A stretch of 64,000 nucleotides of DNA from positions 744,001 through 808,000 of the forward strand of contig NZ_SPVH01000006.1 in assembly GCF_004614235.1 (NCBI RefSeq), given 5' to 3'. Below are positions 9,619 to 19,086 of the stretch, in pieces. The position numbers and the translations under genes were made by a program. Below the pieces are notes generated by a model. The model ran no database searches. It worked only from the letters and a program-made list of their open reading frames with translations, and had not been told where the DNA came from. The number at the start of each line of letters is the position of its first letter. Within the stretch, counting starts at the first letter, position 1. The stretch comes from Brevundimonas intermedia (lineage in GTDB: Bacteria > Pseudomonadota > Alphaproteobacteria > Caulobacterales > Caulobacteraceae).

Positions 9619-11787
9619 ATGCAGAAGCTCAAGATTGATCTCGAAAACTGCTACGGGATCAAAAAGCTTAATGTTGAATTCGATTTCACGAAGTGCCAGG
9701 TCGCCGCCGTATACGCGCCGAACGGCGCTATGAAATCTTCACTGGCAAACACCTTTCAAGCGCTCGCGGATGGCAAGCAACCGATCGACCGGTTCTTTCC
9801 TGATCGCGTGACGGCCTGCTCCGTCGTCGATGAGAGCGGAGCTGCGATCAAGCCGGAGGAAATTCTCGTCGTCCGCCCCTATGATGAAAGCTTCGGCCAT
9901 TCAGCCAAAACGTCGGCATTGCTCGTAAACGCGACGCTTCGAGACGAATATGAGAGGCTCCACGCGGACCTTGACGCCACCAAGGCGGAGTTCTTGAAGG
10001 CTTTGAAAGCCACCTCAGGCTCCAAGCGCGACCTCGAAGCAGAAATCTCCTCGACCTTCACGCCGACGAACGATCAGTTTTACGCCGCCCTCGCGCGGGT
10101 CAAAGATGAGGTCGCCTCGCTAACAGAAACACCTTTCTCAAGCGTCGAATATGACAAGCTTTTCGACGAGAGGGGGCTTTCTGTACTTAATCAAGAATAT
10201 TCTAAAGACATAATTGCAGATTATATAAAGAAATATAACGAACTAATTGATGCTTCGACTTATTTCAAGCGCGGAACGTTCAACTATTTCAATGCCGGAC
10301 AAATCGCGAAAAGTTTATCTGACAATGGCTTCTTCAAGGCCGATCACACCATCATGCTCAAGGGCGGTGGTGATGTTCAAATCAAGACCGAGCAGGAGCT
10401 GAAGGAGATCATCCAGAAAGAACGCGACGTGATCACGAATGATCCGGCGCTTCGAAAGAAGTACGAACAACTCGCGGCGCTACTGGAAAAGAACGCAGAT
10501 GCCCGAAAATTCGAGGCATATCTGTCCGATCACGAAGACCTCCTTCCGTACCTCACGAACATCGCGGCCCTTAAGGATTTGGTTTGGAAGTCGTACTTCA
10601 AAGCGAACGAAGATGTCTATTTGCGCTTGCTCGATCAACGCCAATCGACTGAGAAGCGACGTCTAGAAATCGAGGCTGCAGCTGCGTCGGAGCGAACGCA
10701 ATGGCAGGAGGTTATCGACATCTTCAACGACCGGTTCTCGGTGCCGTTCAAGCTGGCACCCAAGAACCTAATCGCCGTTGCGCTGGCGAAAGAGCCGATG
10801 CTTGCTCTCGATTTCAGGTTTGAAGACGCGGGTGAATCTGTGAGCGTGAATCGCGCAGATCTCATAGCAGGCTTGAGCACCGGCGAGCGCAAAGCGTTTT
10901 ATCTTCTGAATGTGTTGTTCGAGATTGAGCTACGTCGAAAGCTAGGTGCGCCCACCCTTGTTATCGTTGACGACGTCGCTGACTCCTTTGATTACAAGAA
11001 CAAATATGCAATCGTACAGTATCTCGGCGATATTGCCGAGGACGGACTGTTCCGCCAGATCATACTCACGCACAATTTCGACTTCTTCCGTACGGTCAAC
11101 TCGCGCGGAATCGCTTCTTATAGCTGCTGCTTCATGGCGTCGAAGTCTAGCGCTGGAGTCACGCTCTATCCGGCGCAGGGTATCAACAATATATTTGTCA
11201 ACGACTGGAAGCTGAACTTCTTCGTCGATGAAAAGAAGCGCGTGGCCTCAATTCCCTTTATGCGGAATCTTATCGAATTCACGAGCGGGGATAACGACCC
11301 CAACTTTGCGAAGCTGACGGACCTGCTGCACGTCAAACAGGGGTCTGCCGCAATCACGCATGGCGATCTCGACGCCATTTACAATCAGCTCTTCGGGGGG
11401 GACGCGGCGCACTCAAACCCTGCCAAGACGGTCTTTCAGTCAATCGACGAATCTGCGGCAGCTTGCATCGCTGCTGCCGAAGGCGCGAACTTCGAAAACA
11501 AAATCGTGCTCGCCATCGCCGTGCGGCTGGCGGCCGAACGGTACATGATCGCCAAGATCGCAGACCCAACGTTTACAAACGCCATTTCCTCGAACCAAAC
11601 CTCACGGCTAGTGCGCAAGTTCAAAAAGGAATTTCCGACCGAGACGGCTGGGATCAAGGTTCTTGAACGAGTGGCGCTGATGACGCCCGAGAATATTCAT
11701 CTCAATTCGTTCATGTATGAACCGATCCTAGACATGTCGGATGAGCACCTTCGGCGCTTGTATCAAGACGTGATCGCTCTTCAATGA
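9619..11787 (+). CDS. Orphan ABC/AAA ATPase, candidate phage-defence protein
   Basis: This 722-aa protein is an SMC/Rad50-like ABC ATPase of the broad AAA_13 group that includes PrrC and RloC. Visible parts are a Walker A (APNGAMKSS, residues 33-41), a long helical middle (about 95-400), an ABC signature LSTGERKA (about 419), a Walker B LVIVDDVADS (about 447) and the switch ILTHNFDFF (His 485). The 230-residue C-terminal region contains R-x3-E (Arg636, Glu640) and a His at 694, which faintly resembles the catalytic triad of PrrC-type anticodon nucleases. ATG at 9619 has a GGGGGAAAG ribosome site; a GTG at 9547 is less likely. It stands alone, with AT-richer codons than its neighbours. Specific function unknown. 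Confidence 0.75.
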   Translation: MQKLKIDLENCYGIKKLNVEFDFTKCQVAAVYAPNGAMKSSLANTFQALADGKQPIDRFFPDRVTACSVVDESGAAIKPEEILVVRPYDESFGHSAKTSALLVNATLRDEYERLHADLDATKAEFLKALKATSGSKRDLEAEISSTFTPTNDQFYAALARVKDEVASLTETPFSSVEYDKLFDERGLSVLNQEYSKDIIADYIKKYNELIDASTYFKRGTFNYFNAGQIAKSLSDNGFFKADHTIMLKGGGDVQIKTEQELKEIIQKERDVITNDPALRKKYEQLAALLEKNADARKFEAYLSDHEDLLPYLTNIAALKDLVWKSYFKANEDVYLRLLDQRQSTEKRRLEIEAAAASERTQWQEVIDIFNDRFSVPFKLAPKNLIAVALAKEPMLALDFRFEDAGESVSVNRADLIAGLSTGERKAFYLLNVLFEIELRRKLGAPTLVIVDDVADSFDYKNKYAIVQYLGDIAEDGLFRQIILTHNFDFFRTVNSRGIASYSCCFMASKSSAGVTLYPAQGINNIFVNDWKLNFFVDEKKRVASIPFMRNLIEFTSGDNDPNFAKLTDLLHVKQGSAAITHGDLDAIYNQLFGGDAAHSNPAKTVFQSIDESAAACIAAAEGANFENKIVLAIAVRLAAERYMIAKIADPTFTNAISSNQTSRLVRKFKKEFPTETAGIKVLERVALMTPENIHLNSFMYEPILDMSDEHLRRLYQDVIALQ

Positions 11788-11872
11788 ACACGATGCGTAG
11801 TGCTAGTTGAACCCTTGAGCGGGTCGGTAAGAGCCATTATCTCCTGCGATTGCTGGGGGTAAGCGCGCCACC

Positions 11873-14275
11873 CTAAGCCGCAAACGCCGCCCGGATCGGC
11901 TGCACCGTCTGGTCCGGCCGCTTTACCGGCAGGTCGAAGCTGACCACCGTGCCGACGCCCGGTTCGCTTTCCATGGTCAGCTGGCCGCCGTGCATCTCGA
12001 TCAGGGCCTTGGTCAAAGCCAGGCCCAGGCCGGTCCCTTGCGTGGTCTTGGAATGCTGGCCCTCGACCTGTTCGAACGGGCGGGCCAGGCGCACCAGGTC
12101 TTCGGGGGCGATGCCGATACCGGTGTCGGCGCAGGCGACGCGTATGCGGTCCTCGCCCGCCGGGCCTGCGAACCGGTTCAGCGACACGACGATGGACCCG
12201 CCGTCGGGCGTGAACTTCACGGCGTTGGAGATCAGGTTCAACAGCACCTGTTTGACCCCGCGATGGTCGGCCTCGATGTCGGGCAGGTCGCCGCCCTCGA
12301 CGGAAATCTTCAGCCCCGCCTCCTGAACCTTTCCGCGCATCAGGCGCACCGCATCCTCGCACACCTCGCGCAGCGACACCGGCTCATAATGCAGGGTCAT
12401 CTTGCCGGCCTCGATCTTGGCCATGTCCAGCACGTCGTTGATCAGGCTGAGCAGGTGCTGGCCCGACTTCAGGATGTCGCCGGCATAGCCCTTGTATTTT
12501 TCGTTCAGCGGCCCGAACAGCTCGCTGGCCATGATCTCCGAGAAGCCGTTGATGGCGTTCAGCGGCGTGCGCAGCTCGTGGCTCATGTTCGCCAGGAACT
12601 CGGACTTGGCCTGGTTGGCGGCCTCGGCGCGGGTCATGGCGACCTCGTATTTTCGGGCCAGCAGCGCCAGCGTCTCACGGCTGGCTTCCAGCTGGTCGAC
12701 GGTGACGCGCAGGTCGTCGGCGGCGCGGCGGCGCTCGGCCTCCTGGCGTTTGATGGCGGTGATGTCGGCGGCGGTGACGACCGAGCCGCCTTCCGAGGTG
12801 AACCGTTCGGACAGCTGCAGCCAGCGCCCGTCGTGCAGTTCGACCTCGCGCAGGCCCGCCCGCCCGCCAGCGGGTTTATGCTCGGCCTTGATGGCCAGGG
12901 CGGCGATGCGGTTCAGCTCATCCTTCAAAGCGCCGCGCCGCACGATGCTGTGTTCGAAGCCGAAGGCGTCCTCGAACGCCTGGTTCCACAGGATCAGCCG
13001 GCCCTGCCGGTCGAACAGGACGAAGGCGTCGGAGATGCTTTCCACCCCGTCGCGCAGCCGGCTCTCGGCGGCCTGGGCGGCGGCCTTGGCGCGGCGGGCC
13101 TCGGTGATGTCCAACGCCACGCCCAGAATGGCGGTGAAGCCGTTCTCCCCGCGCGCCCCCCGCGCCTGGCCCCGCGCGTCGATCCAGCGTGTGCGGCCGT
13201 CGGGGCCGGCCACCGGGAAGGTGATCTCGAAGGCGCCATAGGCGGCGGCCTGGCGCAGGGCGTGCAGCACCTCTTCGCGGAACCGCGGATGGACGCGGGC
13301 GATCACGTTCTCGGCCGAGGTCACGCCGCCGCGCTCGAACCCCAGCAGGGTGGCCATATAGTCGGACAGGGACACCTCGTCCTTCTTCAGGTCCCATTCC
13401 CACACGCCGCAACGCGCGGCCTCGACCGCGATGCGGAACCGCTTCTCGGTGGCGATGCGCTCGCGGTGCTGGCGGGTCTGGCGAAAGCCGTAGAAGACGA
13501 ACAGGGCGACGACCACCAGGCCCAGCAGCAGCGGCACGCCCACCAGCCAGGCGTCGTCGAAGAAGGAGGTCGCGTCGCCCTGGGACAGGGTGACCACATA
13601 GGGACCGTCTGCGGTCGTGCGGGCGGCGGTCGCCATCCGTGTCTCGCCGCCGACCGTCACGGTGCGCGGCGCCCCATCGCCGGCCAGCGCAGCGGCGTCG
13701 GCGCCGATCAAGGCCCGGATCGGCTGACCGACTTCGGCGGCGCGCCGCGAGGCCAGCACAACCCCGGCCGCCGACACGATCCGCGCGTCGCTGGACGCGG
13801 GCAAGACCGGGTCGATCCGCGCCTCCAGCCGGACCCCGTCGACGCTGGCCGACGACGCGACGACGGCGCCCTCTCCTTGCGTCGCCTGAACCGTTTCGCC
13901 GGGACCGATCAGCGAAAACCCGACCTGGGGCGCAACCCGCCGCGCGGCCTCGACCACTTCGATGGGCGGGCGGCCGGCGCGAATGACCGTCTGGCCGGCG
14001 GCGAGGCCGGCGTCGGCGGACTGGATCAGGACTCCGGTCTGGCTGGCGACCAGCTGCGTGTTCAGCGTCAGGTTCTCGGCTTCCAGTCGGCTGACATCCC
14101 GTGTCGGTCTGGTGATTTCGCGTGACGCCAGAAGCACATAGCCTGTGGCGATCAGGGCCAGGACCAGCACGGAAATGCGCAGCCAGGCAGGCGCGCCGGG
14201 GGCGCGGTCGGAGGCGCGACGCCCCGACCGATTTTCCCGCCGCTCCTCGTCGCGCAAGCCCCGTCCCCCCGGCAA
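11873..14275 (-). CDS. pleC: PleC-like PAS sensor histidine kinase
   Basis: This 800-aa membrane histidine kinase has two spans (about residues 31-50 and 235-258) around a periplasmic domain, two PAS domains (about 275-400 and 410-520), a HisKA domain with FLANMSHELRTPLNAINGF (His about 566) and an HATPase with LLNLISNAVKFTPDGG and GTGLGLALT. This layout and the wording around the His box match Caulobacter PleC, which controls DivK and PleD phosphorylation in polar development. DivJ-like or other PAS kinases share much of the H-box, so the PleC name is a strong guess. Translation appears to start at TTG 14275. No receiver domain is attached. Confidence 0.7.
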   Translation of the reverse strand: MPGGRGLRDEERRENRSGRRASDRAPGAPAWLRISVLVLALIATGYVLLASREITRPTRDVSRLEAENLTLNTQLVASQTGVLIQSADAGLAAGQTVIRAGRPPIEVVEAARRVAPQVGFSLIGPGETVQATQGEGAVVASSASVDGVRLEARIDPVLPASSDARIVSAAGVVLASRRAAEVGQPIRALIGADAAALAGDGAPRTVTVGGETRMATAARTTADGPYVVTLSQGDATSFFDDAWLVGVPLLLGLVVVALFVFYGFRQTRQHRERIATEKRFRIAVEAARCGVWEWDLKKDEVSLSDYMATLLGFERGGVTSAENVIARVHPRFREEVLHALRQAAAYGAFEITFPVAGPDGRTRWIDARGQARGARGENGFTAILGVALDITEARRAKAAAQAAESRLRDGVESISDAFVLFDRQGRLILWNQAFEDAFGFEHSIVRRGALKDELNRIAALAIKAEHKPAGGRAGLREVELHDGRWLQLSERFTSEGGSVVTAADITAIKRQEAERRRAADDLRVTVDQLEASRETLALLARKYEVAMTRAEAANQAKSEFLANMSHELRTPLNAINGFSEIMASELFGPLNEKYKGYAGDILKSGQHLLSLINDVLDMAKIEAGKMTLHYEPVSLREVCEDAVRLMRGKVQEAGLKISVEGGDLPDIEADHRGVKQVLLNLISNAVKFTPDGGSIVVSLNRFAGPAGEDRIRVACADTGIGIAPEDLVRLARPFEQVEGQHSKTTQGTGLGLALTKALIEMHGGQLTMESEPGVGTVVSFDLPVKRPDQTVQPIRAAFAA

Positions 14276-14347
14276 ATCTGCTGTCAGGGGAATCTAGGCT
14301 GCGTCGCGGATTCCTGTCGAGGCTTGGTGCGCGCTTTTAACGGTATT

Positions 14348-14917
14348 TTAAGCCGGTGTGACCGGCGCCGGAAGGCGGTCCGGCGCAGGTTCCAGAACCC
14401 GGGTCACGCCTTGCAGCGTATCGCGCGCCTGGCTGGCCAGGGTCAGCACGGCGGGCGGGGCGTCGTCGGGCGCCTCCGACACCATGTCCACCAAGCCCTG
14501 GGCGATCTGCATCAACTGGGGCGCAGCGGCGATCAGCCGGGCCTGAAGCTCGATCTGCTGCGGGTCGCGGTCGTATTCCGCGCCCGGCACGCGCCAGCCG
14601 CCCCAGTCCGCCCGGTCGGTCACCACCACGGGATAGGTGCCGGGGTGGGGGTGATGCAGGCAGTCCTCGGGCAATTGCCACTTGTTGCGCGCCCGCAGCA
14701 GCCGCCATTCGCCCACGCCCTCTTTCGCCGACGGATCGTCCATCGCCAGCATCAGCTCGCTGGCGGTGAACTCGCGCCCCAGCCCGACGTCATAGGTGAC
14801 GCGCACGGGCTCGTCGAAGCCCTTGGCCCAGACGGGCTGGACCTGTTCGATGAAGGCCCAGGCGCCGACGCATTCGACCCAGACCTTCTGACCCTTCTGG
14901 AACTGCGCGCGCGCCAT
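14348..14917 (-). CDS. Conserved hypothetical protein
   Basis: A 189-aa soluble protein with no recognised family. It starts with MARAQFQKGQKVWVECVG, which resembles a small beta-barrel fold, has several Trp residues in the middle (GEWRLLRARNKWQLPED, DWGGWRVPG) and a helical C-terminal part. There is no signal peptide or membrane span. It lies 72 bases upstream of the pleC-like gene on the same strand, so the two may be co-transcribed. Codon usage is like that of the neighbours, which supports a real gene. Confidence 0.7.
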   Translation of the reverse strand: MARAQFQKGQKVWVECVGAWAFIEQVQPVWAKGFDEPVRVTYDVGLGREFTASELMLAMDDPSAKEGVGEWRLLRARNKWQLPEDCLHHPHPGTYPVVVTDRADWGGWRVPGAEYDRDPQQIELQARLIAAAPQLMQIAQGLVDMVSEAPDDAPPAVLTLASQARDTLQGVTRVLEPAPDRLPAPVTPA

Positions 14918-14993
14918 GCCATCCTCCGATTATCGAAGAACAGCATGAACGACGATCCTTGACGCCCGGTGTCGGGGCGCGGTTACGCAGGTC

Positions 14994-15401
14994 TTAACGC
15001 GAGATGCTCTCCAGCGTCTCGCCGGCGTATTTCTCCTTCACCCGCGTGGACAGATCGCCCAGCGAAACCACGCCGACGACGCGGCCGTGCTTGTCCACCA
15101 CAGGCGCGCGGCGGATCTGTTTGGCGCCCATAAGGTCCAGCACGACCTTCAGGTCGTCGGTGTCCAGAACCGTCTGCGGATCGCGGGTGATGAACTCCAC
15201 CACCGCCGCCGTGGAGGCCGCGCCGGTCGCCAAGGCGCGCACCACGATGTCGCGGTCGGTGATCGTGCCGATCAACTGGTCGCCGTCCGCGACGGGCACG
15301 AAGCCGAAGCCGCCCTTGGCCATGCGGCTGGCGACATCCTGGATGGTGTCGGCGGGGCGGGCCAGGTGCACGTCCTTGGTCATCACGTCGCGGATCTTCA
15401 T
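14994..15401 (-). CDS. CBS-domain protein
   Basis: This 135-aa protein consists of two CBS motifs in tandem forming one Bateman module. The first runs about residues 7-58 (VMTKDVHLARPADTIQDV, then GTITDRDIV) and the second about 70-125 (DDLKVVLDLMGAKQIRRAP, then VVGVVSLGDL). Such stand-alone modules bind adenosine nucleotides and act as energy sensors or regulators; the partner is not indicated here. An AAGGAA ribosome site precedes the ATG. Confidence 0.92.
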   Translation of the reverse strand: MKIRDVMTKDVHLARPADTIQDVASRMAKGGFGFVPVADGDQLIGTITDRDIVVRALATGAASTAAVVEFITRDPQTVLDTDDLKVVLDLMGAKQIRRAPVVDKHGRVVGVVSLGDLSTRVKEKYAGETLESISR

Positions 15402-15491
15402 GGCGGGTTTCCTTGGTTGAAGCGTTGCGCTTGGAAACCCGCCGCGAGCGTAGCGGTTCCGATCAGGGCGTTCCCATCACGGCGTGCCCCA

Positions 15492-17306
15492 TTACGGCGT
15501 CCGTTGCGCAGGCAGGCTCTCGGCGGCGCGGACCAGCTGCACGAACTCGGCCCTGTCGCCGTACGGATCCTCGCCCCTGGCCCCTTGCGCCTGATCGACG
15601 ATCCGATCCCAGCCGTAGTCGGCCGCCATCCACGGATCGCCCCGCAGCTTCTGTCCGAAGCCGGCGACGGCGATGGCCCAGCGGGTGGCCTCCGGCGGCT
15701 GGGCGCCGACCGGGCTTGAGGCGCGATTGGTCAGAGGCTGCTGGATCAACTCCGACCGGCTCTGGCCCGGCTGTTTGTAGCGCACCTGGACGAAGCCGAT
15801 CTCGCCGTTCGGATCGCCGCCGCCCACGCCGATGCGGTTGTCGGGGTAGCGGCGCTCGGGAACCTGGGTCGGGTCGCCGACGGGGGTGATCTCATACAGG
15901 GCCGTGACACTTGCTCCCGATCCGACCTCGCCCGCGTCGATGCGGTCGTTGTTGAAGTCTTCCTCGTTCAACAGCCGGGTCTCGTATCCGATCAGCCGCC
16001 ATTCGGCGACGCGGGCGGGGTTGAACTCGACCTGAATCTTGACGTCGTCGGCGATGGGGAAGGCGCCCTTGTCGAAGGCCGGGCCGAACAGCCGGCGCGC
16101 ATCGCGCAGGTTCCCGACATAGGCCGCCACGCCGTTGCCGGCCTGGGCGATGGTCTGCATCCGCGCGTCCTGATAGTTGCCGCGCCCGAAGCCATAGACC
16201 GACAGATAGATGCCGGTCCCACGCTTGTCGGCGACATAGTCTTCCAGCCGCCTGTCGTCGGTGACGCCGACGTTGAAGTCCCCGTCGGTGAACATCAGGA
16301 TGCGGTTGACCTTGTAACGGGCGAAACTGGCCTGGGCCTGGTCATAGGCGTTGGTCATGCCGGTGGCCCCGGCCGTGCCGCCCGACGCCCGCAGGCTGGC
16401 GACGGCGCAGCGCATCTTCAGCTTTTCGTCGCCCGGAGTCGGCTGCAAGGTCGTGCCGGCGCCTTCCGCGTAATAGGTCACGGCGAGGGTGTCCTGTGGC
16501 CTCAGCCGGTCGATGGCGAGGTTCATCGCCTTCTTGGCCAGCTCCAGCTTGTCCGCCGAAGCCATCGACCCCGAGACATCGACCAGGAAGGTCAGGTTCA
16601 GTGGCCGTTGCTCGCCAGCCGGCAATTCATAACCTTGCAGGCCGATGTGAACGATCTGCCGTCCCTCAGCCCAAGGCGAAGCAGCCACCGCCGTGGTGAT
16701 GGCGAACGGCTGGCTCTGCGCGGTTGGCCGGGCGTAGCCATAGTCGAAGGCGTTGATCATCTCCTCCACCCGCACCGCGTCCCTGGGGGGGCTGCGCCCC
16801 TCGTCGATGAAGCGGCGGACGTTGGAATAGGCGGCCGTGTCCACGTCGATGGAGAAGGTCGAGACCGGCTGATCGCTGGTCCGCTTCACCGGATTGGGCG
16901 TCGCATCGGGATAGCGTTCGGTATCGGCGCGCGCGGGCGCTGGCGTGATGGCTGAAACCCGAGAGCCCGTGACGACCACGCTCCCCGCCATCGCGGCGGG
17001 CGGCGGGGCCGGCGGAGGAGGTGGCGGCGGAGGCGGCGGTGGCGGAGGGGGGGCGTATGCGACGCGATCCTCCTTGCGGGTGGGCGCGACCATGACGGGA
17101 GGCCCCGCCGGCGCCACCCTGCGCACGAGAGCCGGCACCGGCGGTGACGGCTGCAGGTCGAAACCCAGCGGTCCGCAGGCCGCCGGCGTCGCCTCGCCGT
17201 CCATCGATCCGGGCCCGCCCATCGTCTGGGCCAGCGGCGCCGTCGGCGGCGCGACGAACGAAAGACCGATCAGGGCCGCGAGAGCGGCCCGTGAAATATG
17301 AGACAT
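15492..17306 (-). CDS. von Willebrand factor A domain protein (YfbK-like)
   Basis: A 604-aa secreted or envelope protein with an N-terminal signal peptide (cleavage after PLAQ) and a run of prolines around residues 90-110. The TFSIDVDTAAYSNVRRFI block opens the VWA_N region. The VWA domain has a complete metal-ion-dependent adhesion site (FLVDVSGSM, then the Thr of GMTNAY and the Asp of FTDGDFN). A C-terminal DUF3520-type domain follows. ATG at 17306 is chosen because GGGAGGA lies just before it. The linker after the prolines carries VVVTGSRVSA, a string normally seen at the plug of TonB-dependent receptors. Function unknown; related proteins lie in the cell envelope. Confidence 0.88.
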   Translation of the reverse strand: MSHISRAALAALIGLSFVAPPTAPLAQTMGGPGSMDGEATPAACGPLGFDLQPSPPVPALVRRVAPAGPPVMVAPTRKEDRVAYAPPPPPPPPPPPPPPAPPPAAMAGSVVVTGSRVSAITPAPARADTERYPDATPNPVKRTSDQPVSTFSIDVDTAAYSNVRRFIDEGRSPPRDAVRVEEMINAFDYGYARPTAQSQPFAITTAVAASPWAEGRQIVHIGLQGYELPAGEQRPLNLTFLVDVSGSMASADKLELAKKAMNLAIDRLRPQDTLAVTYYAEGAGTTLQPTPGDEKLKMRCAVASLRASGGTAGATGMTNAYDQAQASFARYKVNRILMFTDGDFNVGVTDDRRLEDYVADKRGTGIYLSVYGFGRGNYQDARMQTIAQAGNGVAAYVGNLRDARRLFGPAFDKGAFPIADDVKIQVEFNPARVAEWRLIGYETRLLNEEDFNNDRIDAGEVGSGASVTALYEITPVGDPTQVPERRYPDNRIGVGGGDPNGEIGFVQVRYKQPGQSRSELIQQPLTNRASSPVGAQPPEATRWAIAVAGFGQKLRGDPWMAADYGWDRIVDQAQGARGEDPYGDRAEFVQLVRAAESLPAQRTP

Positions 17307-17416
17307 GGCGTCCTCCCGCTTCAACCCCAAGGGGTATTCGCCGTCTCGTGTTCGTCGAAACTATGGCGAAGCGAATGCTCGCACGCCTTCGGGGCGCCGC
17401 AGCGCCGACGACAGCC

Positions 17417-18991
17417 TCAGTCTTCGCCGCGATCCATGATCCAGGGCATCGACCGCCAGAACGCGCAGCGATGGTCGTCGCTCAGCGCCGACGTCGGCAC
17501 GACGACGTCGCCCTGCGGACGGAAGACGATGGCGGCGTTCGTCTCCCCGACGCCCGGCCAGGGCGCCAGGCCCTCGGCGTTGGGCGACAGGGTGCGCACG
17601 AAGGCGCTCCAGCGTTGGCGCATCCTCTGCGCCAGTTCGGCCTGGGCGGGGTCGAACCGGGTCGAATGGCTCTGGAACACGCCGTCCGGCCACAGATAGG
17701 CCAGTTCCGCAGCATGGGCGGCGCCGAACCGCCAGCCGTCCGGGCCGTCCCACATCGGCGGGTTCAGATCGGCGAACTCGTAGAACCAGACCGGCCCCTG
17801 TCGGGCGGCGTTGCCGGCCAGGACCAGGCTGGCGCAGCCGCCGTAACCGCGCATGCTGCTGTCGGTCAGGATGCGCGTGATCGCCTCGGCCGCCGCATGG
17901 TCGCCGTGCGCCGGGTCCAGCGGATAGAGCGCCTCGATCCGTCGCGCGCTCTCCTCGTCCACCAGGCGACGCAGCCAGGCGCGGTAGTCGGCGGCGTCGA
18001 AGCCGACGAAGGCGGGGCCGGCGATGCGTCCCTCCTCGGCGTTGGCGCCGATCATCAGCGGAATGGGTGCGCGGTCCTCTTGGGCGATCCGGTCGAAGGC
18101 GGTGCGGCCAGGCTCGGTCCGTCCGCCGTAATGCGGCGCCGCAAAACCTCCCGCAGCCAGGATCTCGACCGCCGAACGGCCGCGCAGGCAGGCCAACGGA
18201 TCGGCGGCCTCCTCGCATCCCAGTTTGCGCGCCGTCTCCAGCCCGCGCGCGATGGACACGGTCAGGTCGTCAACGTCGTGCAGGCAATCGTCGCTGGAGA
18301 TTATGGCGGCGCGAAACAGCGCGCCGGCGTCCGCGCCTGCGACCAGGTTGCAGATCACCGTGCCCCCGGCGGACTCGCCCGCCAGCGTCACCTTTTCCGG
18401 GTCGCCGCCGAAGGCCCGAATGTTGTCGCGCACCCAGATCAGCGCGGCGCGCGTGTCCAGAACCCCATAGTTGCCCGCCTGGCCTTCCACAGCCGCCACC
18501 GCCGGATGGGTCAGAAAGCCCAGCGCTCCCAAGCGGTAGTTGATGGTCACGACGACGATGTCGCCTTCGCGCGCCAGCACGGCGCCGCCGTTGTCCGTCG
18601 CTGATCCGCTGGTGGCGCCCCCGCCGTGGACATAGACCATCACGGCGCGCGGCGCGGCGGCCGGTGCAGAGGGACGGATGACGTTCAGCACCAGACAGTC
18701 CTCAGACCAGGTGTCGGGGCCGCCGCCTTGCGGACAGCGCGGCCCGGCCTGACTGGCGTCACGCACGTCGTCCCAGGCCGGCGCGGGCGCGGGCGGGGCG
18801 AAACGCAGGTCGCGGACAGGGGCGGCGGCGTAAGGCAGGCCCAGGAATTGGTCGGTCCCGTCCAAGGTCACGCCCCGAACACGGCCCTGGGTCACGGTGG
18901 CCTCCGGTGCGTCGGTTTGCGCCTGTCCGACGCCGGGCGCGGCCAGGCAGAGGGTCAGGGTGAGCAGGGCGAGCATCAGCGAACGCGACAT
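17417..18991 (-). CDS. Type B carboxylesterase/lipase family protein
   Basis: A 524-aa secreted esterase. The signal peptide (MSRSLMLALLTLTLCLAAPG) is followed by the family start TQGRVRGVTLDGTDQFLGLPYA. The EDCLVLNV motif, the oxyanion hole region VYVHGGG and the nucleophile elbow GESAGG are all present. The acidic residue is probably in GANAEEG and the His near the end (DGVFQSHSTRF region). Substrate is unknown. ATG at 18991 is preferred over an upstream in-frame start at 19060 because it opens directly into the signal peptide. It is divergent from the antiporter gene, with only about 95 bases between starts. Confidence 0.92.
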   Translation of the reverse strand: MSRSLMLALLTLTLCLAAPGVGQAQTDAPEATVTQGRVRGVTLDGTDQFLGLPYAAAPVRDLRFAPPAPAPAWDDVRDASQAGPRCPQGGGPDTWSEDCLVLNVIRPSAPAAAPRAVMVYVHGGGATSGSATDNGGAVLAREGDIVVVTINYRLGALGFLTHPAVAAVEGQAGNYGVLDTRAALIWVRDNIRAFGGDPEKVTLAGESAGGTVICNLVAGADAGALFRAAIISSDDCLHDVDDLTVSIARGLETARKLGCEEAADPLACLRGRSAVEILAAGGFAAPHYGGRTEPGRTAFDRIAQEDRAPIPLMIGANAEEGRIAGPAFVGFDAADYRAWLRRLVDEESARRIEALYPLDPAHGDHAAAEAITRILTDSSMRGYGGCASLVLAGNAARQGPVWFYEFADLNPPMWDGPDGWRFGAAHAAELAYLWPDGVFQSHSTRFDPAQAELAQRMRQRWSAFVRTLSPNAEGLAPWPGVGETNAAIVFRPQGDVVVPTSALSDDHRCAFWRSMPWIMDRGED

Positions 18992-19086
18992 GGCCGCGTC
19001 TTCGCCCGAACCGCCGTTCGCCACAAGGCCGATGGCAATTGGCTGCGCGCATCCCCACAATGGAGCTTGAGCATACGGGGAGCACG

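Noticed and set aside
11990..14125. 711-codon plus-strand ORF opposite the pleC-like gene
   Set aside because: It mirrors the kinase gene frame-for-frame, has no recognisable domain, and is the usual antisense artefact of GC-rich codon bias.
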